Source: Phoenix dactylifera (taxonomy: Eukaryota > Streptophyta > Magnoliopsida > Arecales > Arecaceae). From it: 64,000 bases of DNA. Each line of letters starts with the position of its first letter. The stretch's first letter is position 1. The DNA lies in the NCBI RefSeq assembly GCF_009389715.1, contig NC_052404.1:9446745-9510744 (forward strand). The letters are read 5' to 3'. A program made the position numbers and the translations under genes. Shown in pieces: positions 35,831 through 46,351 of the stretch. The notes beneath the pieces are model-generated. The model was not told the DNA's origin. It made no database searches and saw nothing but the letters and a program-made list of their open reading frames with translations.

Positions 35831-38800
35831 TCAGGAAAGCCTCTTTCGGTCATTGAACCCTTGAAAAAAGGACTTTGATGCTTCATATGTAGACCAGCAA
35901 ATAGCAGCCGCCGGAGCGTGGAAAAGCATCCTCGGCTTCCATCCCCTCAGGAGCCCAACATACCCATCGCGCCTTACTATGGTTCGTACAACCTCTCGTA
36001 TAGAGCTGCTAGAGAATCTGTCACAACCACAAACACCCTGTGGAACAACAAGAGACGATTACAGTCGAATCTTCAGCCAAAAAATTAGAGGGAAAAAAAG
36101 GTAATAGATTTGCAACAGATATAATGGTCTGATTCTAGAAAACCAATTAAAGGAAATCGTGAGTCATGTAAAACAATTAGCAAGTAGATGAGTTAACACA
36201 GTTCCAAAGTGACTTCATAACAAGGCAAAGATTTTTTTTTTCACACCAAATATACTATTAGTTTGCGTTAAAACAAAGCAGTAGGCCGCATACAAGTAAG
36301 CCTCATGAGGCTCAAGCTGCCTGTTGAAGTCCTACCACCGCATAAACCCGACACCAAAACAAAGAAACTCAGAAACACCACCTTGAAACAGAAAAACCAA
36401 CCCTGCCACCAACTCCTAACTACAACTAAACCATTCTTATTAGTCCACCCCCTACAGTCAGACATACTGCTCTACGACCTACACTCGGACTCATGGATAT
36501 TGATCCCTTCAATGGCAGCACGCTCCCCTCGGGACTCATCCATGGTGCTGAACTTGCCCTTGCGGCCCTCTGCCCCCAGCTGCTCCCTCCATGTTTGCCC
36601 TCCAAAGCTACGACCTTCAGCCAGATGCTCTTGGGACTCAAGGCTCTTGCCACAGACTCCACCAGGGATCACAATCTCTCCTTGCCTCGCACTGGCATCG
36701 GGCCCAGCCCTCTCCTGCTGAGTTGCCATCTATTGGCTCTTACCAACCACTGCCCGCTCTCTCAAAAGGAAGTACAAGAAAGAAAGATGTTTGTGTTTCA
36801 CTCCCACGTGCCAACAACTTGACTTACTTCCCTACAAGGCAAAGGCAATCTAACACCACAGACAATATCTAGAAAACTGCTGACATCTTGATAAAGTATG
36901 CTTTTCTTTTGGAGTGGAAGCAGATAGCAAGTCGAATGATCATTTTGATCAAGTTCTATCTCATACTGGATAGAAACAAACAAACAAAAAACCAGATCCG
37001 GACTTTAGTTACTTGCCACATACCAAGAAAATAGTAGTATCACCATTCCGAACTATGAACAGTATCTTAGTGCTCATAGGCTATTTCTTTCGACCAAGGT
37101 TATAACCAGGAAATTTGGGCTTATTCTGGAGCTTATCATGATCATGAGTTTGACTGGACTGTGGATCTTCAACAAATGCTTTGGTTTGGACAGGCAGCCT
37201 GGTCAGAGTTCAGCCTGTCACAGCCCTACATGGTAACCAAGATATGGAACCCACCGAGGAATCATGTGCTCAACTAGGAGAAAGAACTTTTTGACCAACC
37301 ATGTAGATTTAATAGCAACATACTGGCATTATTGACATAATTTCATAATCCAGTCATGGTGGCTAACAACCAACCATCAGGGGAATTGCTCAAACCAAGT
37401 ATCGGCACATACCTTAGTACCGACACTTGGTACAAGTGAGGTATCGACTCTCAGTACCCTACCAATACAGTACATCCTATATCAGGTAGTACAGTCCAAT
37501 ACAAAAAAATCTATGGTTCCCACGAACGATAAGAATTGGGTATATCCAGACAGACCCTAGATCCACATGGCCCACGGGCTTAGTTGACACAATTTGGCAA
37601 GGATTACGATGCCCTTTATTTACCAAAGTAATGCATTTGCAACAAATTCACAATAATTAAAATCTAGTTGCCTGATTTGGCCTGCAGGTCACCACCATCA
37701 CTCCCTCAAATTTAAATGATCATATGTTAAGAATTAAGATACCTAATAATTGCCTAAGTGAAAAATCAAAGACAAACCCTTCAAAAAATTTACTCCACTC
37801 CAAATAATCTGCTAAGTCATATCTGAAGCCTTGATGATTATAGTGTCACCTTATACCAACATGCATTTAATTGTGCTCCAATGTTCCAGTCCTAGGGGCT
37901 TGAGGATAGCTGCATGGGCCACCACTAACTTGCATCTAGGGACGCCTCCATGGGTCTTTCAAGCAACATCTTAACAAAACCAAAGCTTACATCTGTATGT
38001 TCGGGTACAAACCAGATAAATCATAAACTATGAGAAGGCACCATTAGAAGATTGAAGTGACGACAATCTCCATGCCCGTAAGCGTATTGGCCACCATTTG
38101 CCAAGCGGCAGGCACCTAGCAGATATCCTGGATTGGTACTATAAGTTTAACTGAGAATACCAAATGGTTCTCACAAATATAGTCATTGAGTATCTCAAGC
38201 AAGTCGGCATTACATAATGAAATATCTGAACATCTAGGCAATTGCCACGATCACAGTTGTTCTTTTTCTTTCGATCTCTGTTTTTCTTTTTTAAAAATTA
38301 ATGTGAGCTTAGAGTGTATGATCAGTCAGTAATCAAGGATTTGTTATGTCAAAGGATAGAAGTACGCGACTGTCCATTAGTGATGCACCTCCATCCATAG
38401 TTACAACAACCAGTGGAACTTGTAAAAGATCAATATATCTAATATAGGATAATAGCAATTTATCTATCAACTTAGTTTTTAATAAGACAGGTATCTCCCT
38501 ACTTTTCAATCTTGAGCTATAGTACATTAGAAGTTTTAACAACTGAAAGGACATCATCATCAAGCAGCAAATAGCTCATGCAAGGAATAAACATCAGTTA
38601 ATATCTTGTATGGTATGACAAGTTTGTATTTGTAAAAGTCCTAAGCACTACAACTTAATTAGGAACTCAAACCAGTTCAAGGCTAGATCATAAGTAAAAT
38701 CCATTAAGGCAGAGTAATTCAATGTTTAAGATATACCAATGCTATATACTAGATCAATTAAGTTGGATCGTGCTGGTATGACAACATGAAGAACATTTTC

Positions 38801-41340
38801 TTTATTTGCAGCATTTTGATAAAGTTCTAAGGAGCCGAGGAAGTGCAAAAGAAGGAAGAGCAAAGGAATAAGGTGGAAGAAAGTTAAAGATAATTAATCA
38901 AAATGAGATGTTCACTTGATTTATAAGCTATCACCTTCATTTTATATCGTGTCAGCACTTAGTGGAGATAGTAGGCTAGATGATGTGATTTGTGACAAGA
39001 ACATACAGCTTTGCAATACTTATTATGCTGATACATACGAGAATACCATGTTAATGTATGTTGTTGGAGTTCAATTTATGCATCATCTTAGATTCAGCTA
39101 TTCTTACACATGTTGAAAAGGCAATTCTAATGGTACGAAGCTTCGCTATTAAACAAGAATTTTTCTACTCTTCTAGTTTAATCACATGTCACACCATACA
39201 TATGACTGACAGATATCAGGAATGCATGCATCTTTATGTTATGAAATCATAGATCTCTAACATACGTTGTCTTAATTCTAGGAATTTTAGTGCAATATCC
39301 ATTCAAGTTCCACAAATAGGTCAGACATCATCTTTTTAGAAGGCTTTAAAAAATTTATCGTTTGAGGACCACGAGATTTTCTTCTTTTTTTTTTAAGTTT
39401 TCTTTTCTTCATACATACTTTAACCTACAGTCATAATTTTAGTAAGCATGCTCGATCTGACATTAGATACTGGTATATCAACCTTCAATTTTACTTGCCC
39501 ACTTGAAATAGATGAAGAAAGGCATAAGGCTACAATGACATGATGCAGGAACGAGGGACTTTAACGGACCTCACTGTTATGTGTTAATGAAACCATACCC
39601 TTATAGTCATACAAAAATTTAAGTTCGCCATTGTTTATACATTCAAGTAATCTAGAAGTGAAATCAGAATCTTTCTATATGGTAAGTGATTACTACAGTT
39701 CACCTCCAACAAGTTATTAATATACATCTTCATGTTCCTCACCCTCTTTTTAAATTCCTCTATCCATTATACTCATCACATGTAACTTCCGGTTTGGCTT
39801 TTAACATTGTGTCAGATGGAATAAAATCCAAAACTTTGTTTAAAAATTTCACTATCACACACCAACATCTTATGGGTGATTCTCCAAGCAAAATTGCCTT
39901 TAGGGCCATGTACAAGCACACCCATATTGAGTTTACTTGAATCTGGCAATATCTCCTTAAATAATGGATAAACAATCAAAGAATTTATTGAGCAGTTGTT
40001 TGCAATAATGAGAAAAATATTCTTCATGGCTTCTTTCATCAAAGTGGAACCAACAACTTGACAATCCTCTTCTCCTCTCCATTGGTTACAAGTCATAGAG
40101 CTCCACTGCACTGAGAATTTTCCTTTAAAGTTGATGATAATATTATTAAGGAATTGCCATTTGCAAGATTCCAATAAACTTATTATAATAAAGTTCCTTC
40201 TAATTGGACCTCCTCTACTAATGTTGTGACCATGCGGAGATTCCATCTTTCACCAGAACAGAATAATATTTTAATGCCATTTATGTCATTCGTAATTAAT
40301 TAGTTACGAATATTTATCATGTTCTCTATAAAGGTGGATTCGTCTAATATGATGCATGATGCATGGTTAACCCCTTTTGACTTACTTGAAGAGCATCATC
40401 AGCAACAGTCTCACCATGCTCAACAACTTCATTACAGAAACAAACATCTGAAACAGTAACTAATTCAGACCTCCAAAAATGGAAATAAAACTTAATAGAA
40501 TAAATCCCAACTCAGCAGCAAAAATAACGGAAAAAAATAATTTATAGATTTAGTGATAACATAAAATCTGCTGAAAAGCTTTACCTGGCACTGCAACTGG
40601 GTTTTGACCACATCGAGAGGAGTGGTAACTGCCGCCGCCAAGGCTCCAGCAGCGGCCCCAGCCGTGGCATGCACGACAAGCCTCTCATCATTGGCACTGT
40701 CAGGCGAAACCTCCGTCAGCCCCCTCTTTACCGCCTCATAGGTCGCGAAGTGGACCGCCGTATAGGGGGCGTTCATCAGCACCGTGGTCCGGTACGATGC
40801 GTAGAAAGCCCCGAATCCCTCCTCCCTCAGTACCTTCCCGACGCAGTCGGCGACCCCCTTGTATGGACTGCTCTTGAGCTGCAGCCTCTGCTTCACCGTG
40901 TCCATGGGAGTGAACACCGCATCACTGGCTACAGTAGCAAGAACCCCCGACGAGGCATGGGCGACCGAGTTGTTGGGGTTCCCCTGGGAAAGGAACTCTT
41001 TTGAGATCTCGTAGACGGAGAAGTAGACAGCGTGGGCGGGGCCGGCGCCGAGACCCATGGCGCCGAGGCCGCGATAGAGGCCGAGGGGGCCCTCAAGGCG
41101 GAGGACAGAGCGGAGGGCCTGGCGGAGGCCGACAGGAGGTTGGCAGGGCGGGGAGCCGGCCTGCATCCGTGTCTTGAGGGTGTCAACGGGGAACATGGCG
41201 GTGTGCTCGACGACGCCGGCGACGGAGCCGGCGACCATGAACTGCCAGAAGTCGAGGCCGTCATGGGAGACGCTGAGCTCGCCGGCGGGCGCAGGGGGCA
41301 GGAGGTCCGGGGGCCTGAACTTTGGGGACGCGTCGGCCAT
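35831..41340 (-). CDS. Mitoferrin-type mitochondrial carrier
   Basis: Inner mitochondrial membrane carrier of the SLC25 family, of the MRS3/4-mitoferrin group that imports iron for Fe-S cluster and heme synthesis. Two exons on the minus strand: 41340-40585 (252 codons) and 36037-35831 (69 codons including stop), for 320 aa. All three carrier signatures are present: PVDTLK at about residue 51, PMDTVK at about 145 and PLDVVK at about 241. They mark six transmembrane helices in three repeats. Exon 2 begins [12 protein letters not shown], then [16 protein letters not shown], and ends with [20 protein letters not shown], which is typical mitoferrin sequence. Substrate specificity is inferred from the family. 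Exon 1 is very GC-rich while the 4.5-kb intron is AT-rich. The intron hosts an Em retrocopy in the same orientation. The start is the first ATG of the conserved N-terminus, MADASPKF. Upstream bases 41341-41600 are probably 5'UTR and promoter. Confidence 0.94.
36231..36833 (-). pseudogene. Processed retrocopy of an Em (group 1 LEA) mRNA
   Basis: The minus-strand frame 36729-36472 (85 codons plus stop) reads as an Em-type late-embryogenesis-abundant protein. It starts [11 protein letters not shown], has [11 protein letters not shown], then [24 protein letters not shown], and ends [14 protein letters not shown]. Em proteins protect cell contents in drying seeds. Compared with the family, five residues between EG and RKG of the 20-residue repeat (usually YQEMG) are missing, and conserved Arg residues are replaced (RSFGGQTW for RSRGGQTR). 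No intron interrupts it, although Em genes usually have one. A run of ten T on the plus strand at 36232-36241 is the poly(A) tail, and ACAAGGCAAAG is duplicated exactly at 36220-36230 and 36834-36844. It is therefore an L1-type retroposed copy within the mitoferrin intron. The frame is intact but expression is unlikely without a promoter. Confidence 0.88.
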
Positions 41341-41899
41341 GGAGAAGAAGAACTGGATCTAAGGTTCGGGTTAGAACTATCAGGCAATAAAAGGGATTGG
41401 AACCGGCGATGGAATCGCTATCACGGTTGTCTCACTACACAACAACAGCAATTTAGGGGAGGGGACGGGGGGGAAGGAGTCACATCGGATCAAAAGGAGG
41501 CGGAGAGTCATCGGAGGGAAGGGATTGGATTGGATCGTAGCGGAGACATAAGGGTGGTGGTGGTGGATGGAGCTTTCTTTTCGCGGTTTCGCATATATTC
41601 TTTCTTCCGTCCCTGAGGCTCTTATACTTTTCTCTTCGATGGTTATTTATTTATTATTTTTTCAACAAGTTTGGAGTCCGAGACAAAGAAGGGGAGAGAG
41701 ACGAGGCGAGAGAGAGGAGGACGCGAGCTGCCGCCTTTGATTGAGGGTAGGGTTTTGTAATTGGAAGGGCGCGGCGGGGCCATCTATCAAACACTTTCGG
41801 CGCATTTGGGTGTGGGTCTTTCCCACAAAATTAGAATACTGCCCAGCAACCGAGTACGTTTACAATAGGCAATTTACAGCCGTTGAAATATTAGTCAAT

Positions 41900-42270
41900 T
41901 GACACCTCGGCTTCAGCCCGGGAGGTGGAGTTGAGAGCAGCCTGACTTGAATTATGTGCGACGTGCTTTATAGATAAGAGAGGTTCTTCTTGAGGGTGAC
42001 TCTACGATGATCATTGGATGGATCCTGCATAGTTCAGATGAGGTCGATGATTACCATCCGTTGTTGAAAGACATTCGGACCATAATTTGTGATTAGATGA
42101 CTATTCAGACAAAGCATATATTTAGAAAGGCTAATAGAGTGCAAATTAGGTGGCATCTTTTATCACCAACCATTCAGAAGACCGCCTATAGGTGGTTGGA
42201 AAAGGTGGAGTTGCTAAATGCTGAGGTATTACCTTTTGATTTGTTTAACTATATTCGTCCACGCTATGTT
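41900..42270 (+). mobile_element. LINE RNase H remnant
   Basis: Plus-strand translation with stops contains REVELRAA, then FLEGDSTMIIGWILHSSDE, then HPLLKDIRTI and HIFRKAN. This is the ordered set of blocks of the plant LINE RNase H domain, including the EGDS catalytic motif. It has in-frame stops and shifts. It lies upstream of the mitoferrin gene. Confidence 0.65.
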
Positions 42271-42699
42271 TGATACTTCAGTCAAAATATATATATATAT
42301 TAGTCAATTACATATATAAGTATATGGCAGCATGTAGTGCAAATGGTGTACTAATTTTAATGGTTCCTTGGGATCTTCTCGTGGTTTTCCAAATTTTATT
42401 GTGCTTGCAAGCATTGTACTTCTACCGCTTGCAATACCAATTTTTGGAAGTAAAATCCACGGTATAAATCAAAGTTTATAAACTAGTGGGATAAGGATAT
42501 CCTGGATTCCAGCTATCTCGGATTGCCCGGTAGATATCCTTTCTATCTCTTTCCTTATTCTTTCCTATTTATTTCTTATGTACTTTTTTTTCTCCTTTCT
42601 TTTTTTTTTATTTGTTTCTTTTCTTTCTTCTACTCCCTTCATTTATTTTTTATCTTTTTCTTCTTCTTTCATGCATGAATAAATTTTGATGTCCTGTCC

Positions 42700-43200
42700 C
42701 TATCTTGGTCCATTTTTTAGTAAAAATGGCACTATAGCAAAAAAAAAAAGTCTATATCGACGGAATTTTACTAGTACTCAATAAAATATATTATTATAAA
42801 TGCTCTCTGGTAATGATTTTAAGAAATACCATAAAAAATATATAATGTTACAACGATTTGTTATTAGTGTTACTATAAGTTATTATATTTCAACAGTTTT
42901 TTATAACCTTTATAACAAATTATATTCTATACTAATAGTTTTAAAATTTATTGCAAAAGGTTTATAATATTGTTAAGATTATTATGGATGTTGCTAATTT
43001 TTTTTATATTATGACGGTACCTTGTAAGAACAATAATTTTTGGTTAAATAAAATTATTTGGCAATATTTTTTTCACAATACTAACTATTTATCGATAAAA
43101 TAAATTTTGGCATCTATTTATCATTGTACAACAAATGATTTTATTGTCATTTATTTATAATTTATTTTATTGTAAATTAGTATCAACAGGTAGTAGGAAA
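42700..43200. other. AT-rich spacer, possible degraded DNA transposon
   Basis: About 500 bp of very AT-rich DNA, with recurring TATAAC/TTATAA and ACGATTTG/CAACAGTTTTTTATAACC words. The texture resembles the terminal repeats of old CACTA-like elements, but I could not find terminal inverted repeats or a target-site duplication. No ORF. Confidence 0.3.
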
Positions 43201-43494
43201 AATTCAACAGGCCAGTTTTTTGTTATGATTTTAACTACTACTATATATCTTTTTTTTGTTACACTGCAGGACGCGATAGCCAAAACACTCCGATCAGACT
43301 TATAATCCTGGAATATAGTATAGCGGAATGCTAAATACACACACAAGTGGGGAAATATAGCAAATGGATGGTATATTGGAGTTATACAAAATATCATAGC
43401 CCCTCAAGCACATGCACATTAATGTGTGAACTCACACGCAGTTGCATAGATTTATCCAGCTTTCCAAACTCTCGTAGGATCCTTATCAAGCTCT

Positions 43495-44020
43495 GTGCAG
43501 GCAGTTTTCATCCGCTACTTGCACCATAATCCTAACCAACCAATGATTATTTGGGTATCTCGTCCAGCCGAGTTAGCGACTAAATTTGTGTTTGTTTTCT
43601 GGGAGCTCCCACTTCCTTGCTTTCTTAAAATAAACTTTGATGACAGTACTACTGAGCGCAGTGAGAGAGGGGGTGTGAGTTTTGTCACCAGAAACCATCA
43701 TTTCAGATTTGTGGCGGCTGGCGGACGATGGATTATGGACACCTCAATTACTAGAGCGGAGCTGCGGGCGGCATGGAAGGGCATCTCCTTTGCGAGGCGC
43801 ATTCTAGGTATGGAGTGCATCCACCTGAAGGATGATTCGGCCTCTGCGATTGAGGAGGGTCGTGTACGACATTCTGAGTCGGACGGACAGTTCTTGCTCC
43901 TTGACATTCGACGAATGGTTGGAGAGTGTAGCTCCTTTAGGGCCACTCATATTTATCGAGAGGCTAATATGGCAGCCGACTAGGTGGCCTCCTATGCGGT
44001 GCATCACTCGGAAAAAAAAA
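43495..44020 (+). mobile_element. LINE 3' end with RNase H domain, one stop, poly(A)
   Basis: The best-preserved RNase H remnant. A continuous frame 43495-43983 contains LPCFLKINFDDS (first catalytic Asp), RGGVSFVTRNHHFRFVAAGG, ITRAELRAAWKGISFARRIL (Glu), IHLKDDSASAIEEG (second Asp) and THIYREANMAAD. The frame then meets a TAG at 43981-43983, followed in frame by VASYAVHH, a continuation of the domain, so the stop is a disabling mutation. An A run at 44011-44021 looks like the 3' tail. The RT portion is absent: a 5'-truncated insertion. Confidence 0.8.
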
Positions 44021-44378
44021 AAGAAATATATATATATCGTTCCAAATGCATTTGGCTTGGTAGGGGAACTGGGGAAGGGACCATTTCCATGCATATCACC
44101 CAACGGTAGGAGACAAAATCTTGGCCCACGGCTGCGGTCGTACCCTCCACACGTTACGAAACAAGAGTTTTGGGAGGTCGCGATCTCGCCGCCTTTCTTC
44201 CGCGTGCACGACAAACTTGAGCCGGACGCCTCGCACTGCCGAACGATTGGCAGTTACCCCATCCAGGTGGAAGAAGAATAAACTCCCACGCCTCTCTCGA
44301 TCAGTCGATCTCCACAGCTTCTCTCTCTGGATTTTATTCCCTTATCTAATTCCTATTCCTTCATCCACTGAAGAAGCG

Positions 44379-44570
44379 ATGTCGACACTACTCAGCAAAG
44401 TCCAGTTTTATACGTCCTTGTCGACACTACTTAGCAGTCTTGTTTTATATGTCGCTGTAGTTGAGTTCTCTCTTATCAGAATCAAGGTTAAATGGAAGCT
44501 GCATCATTATAGTTACAGGAATTTGCTGAAGGTTTGGAAGGAACACAGAGACTCACAAATAAGTGAATAA
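44379..44570 (+). other. Small open frame resembling an orphan first exon
   Basis: An ATG at 44379 opens 63 codons: MSTLLSKVQFYTSLSTLLSS then LVLYVAVVEFSLIRIK, predicted to contain a membrane segment, then basic residues. GC-rich, CT-tract DNA upstream (44100-44370) looks like a plant promoter and leader. A possible donor AAG|GTTAAA lies at about 44486. An internal duplication (GTCGACACTACTCAGCA and GTCGACACTACTTAGCA) gives the repeated STLLS. No further exon was found, so this may be a stray gene 5' end carried in repetitive DNA. The protein is not recognised. Confidence 0.25.
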
Positions 44571-44919
44571 CATATGTGAGTGATCGAGTGATCATAAATG
44601 AACACAGTATTCTTGATTTCGGTTATCAGAGAACAAGTCAGAGAATCATTCAGGCTGATGAAAAATCATACTTGGAGAACATTGTTACCATCCGGCCCTT
44701 TATACCGCTTGCCAAGACCAAAGCACATTCAAAAAGACATATCCCAGAATCAAATTTAAATATGTTGAGTTAAAATGATGAAAAATAATCGACGATATAG
44801 AGCCGGCTAGTAGTCAATGTCAAAGCCATGCTAGTGGCTGAAGTACTGATGGAAAATGCCCGAATAGCTAAGCATTATCGGTATCGATCAATTATTGAGA
44901 GTCTAGATTGTGCTATAGT

Positions 44920-46110
44920 TTTCACAATGATTTGTTTCAAACAACTATAAGACTGCAGATTTAGATGAACTTATATGTATTTTTGTATTGGCAGGATGTT
45001 TTATGTAAAACTCTGACTAAAAGTCTGCAGATCAGAACCAAGATGTGCTAATTATAATACTTTTGAGTTCTACATAAGAACTCCCAAAGTCGGCAAGCCG
45101 TCAGCCGATTTGCGTTTGAGTAGTGCAATTTTACAAATTAATCTCTGTCTAATGTTGATATTATTTATTTAGTATATATGTATATAATATTGGCTTGTAG
45201 TAAATTGGCCGTGCAGGAAGGTGAGGTACCTATAGGCACTTCACAAGTCGCATTCTAAAGTTGGATGCTTTTTAAATTTTAGTTGCTAGTTTTTTAGTGG
45301 AATAATTTTGACAAAGTTTAGTTTCAACCGTAAAACTAAAACTTTTGAGGATTTATATATAATTATATATTTCTTATCTGTCAGGGTGTTTTATATAAAA
45401 TCCTGAGACAAAGTTACGCAAATGACTAGAGCAATTTTACATATAGCCCCCCATATTGATATTATTAATATGCGATATATAGGATATCGAGTTTTTGAGA
45501 GTAAATAACAAAATAGCTATGGCCACCTCCAAATAGTTGCATTCTAAGGTTGTGCGCTTTTGAAATAGTAAAATATTTTTGGCAATGATTTGTTTCAACT
45601 ATAAAGATAAAAGCTTTTAGAGATGTATGCATAATTATCTGTATATTTTTATCTTAGAGGTGTTTTATGTAAAATCCTGAAGTCAAGTCTTAAACCGAAC
45701 CTAATAGTTGATATTTCTAAAAGTTTGGGTTGTTTTGTAAATTGCATAAAGTCGGTCAAGTGACTGCCGACTTATGCACGCATAAAGCAATTTTACACAT
45801 AGAACCTTGTATATTGATATTATTACACTTACCAGCTAATGTCCTTTTGACGGTGTAAAGTACCTACGCCCGTTTTAAATAGTTTACTTCTTAAGTTGTG
45901 GGCTTTTTAAATTTTAATTGCTTAACTTTCAGTAAAATAGTTTTGACAATGATTTGTTCTAACTATAAGGTTAAAACTTCTTAAGATCATATGATATGTA
46001 CTTTTCAGTCGTACAGGGTGTTTTATATAAAATTCTAATGTCTAGACACAACAGCAGATAGCAATATGCAACAATTATAACTTGATTAACTTCTTAGGTT
46101 TTATGTAAAA
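44920..46110. repeat. Degenerate four-copy tandem repeat
   Basis: Four diverged copies of a unit of about 270-390 bp. The motif GTTTTAT(G/A)TAAAA recurs at about 44998, 45389, 45660 and 46019. A motif ATGATTTGTTTCAACTATAAG or close variants recurs at about 44929, 45318, 45578 and 45950. GCAATTTTACA...TTGATATTATT recurs at about 45125, 45431 and 45786. The order of motifs is the same in each unit. It ends about 250 bp before the helicase start codon. Confidence 0.7.
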
Positions 46111-46351
46111 CAGCAAAAGTCAGCGAGGAAATTGAACTCAATAGTTGAAAAACTTATATATATGTAATGTTAATTGCTGCGGAAATTACTTCACACTTTA
46201 CAGTAGTATTTTGCGAAAAACACCCTCTCAAAAGTTAACATTATTTCATATTAGTACGGAAGGCGGGCAGGTGCCCTGGAGTCCCTCCTAAAAACCCTAG
46301 TGCGAGCACCGAAACGAGAAAGGCCTCCCCGGCGAGAGAGGAGAGGCAGTC

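Noticed and set aside
36305-36721. 138-codon plus-strand frame
   Set aside because: It lies opposite the Em retrocopy. The minus-strand frame is the one with clear family similarity.
41032-41616. 194-codon plus-strand frame opposite the mitoferrin first exon
   Set aside because: It is the antisense shadow of the GC-rich carrier exon. It has no domain, and the carrier frame has all three signature motifs.
43495-43983. 162-codon frame as a functional RNase H gene
   Set aside because: The frame is cut by a stop before the domain ends, lacks a proper N-terminus and is followed by an A run: a LINE remnant rather than a host gene.
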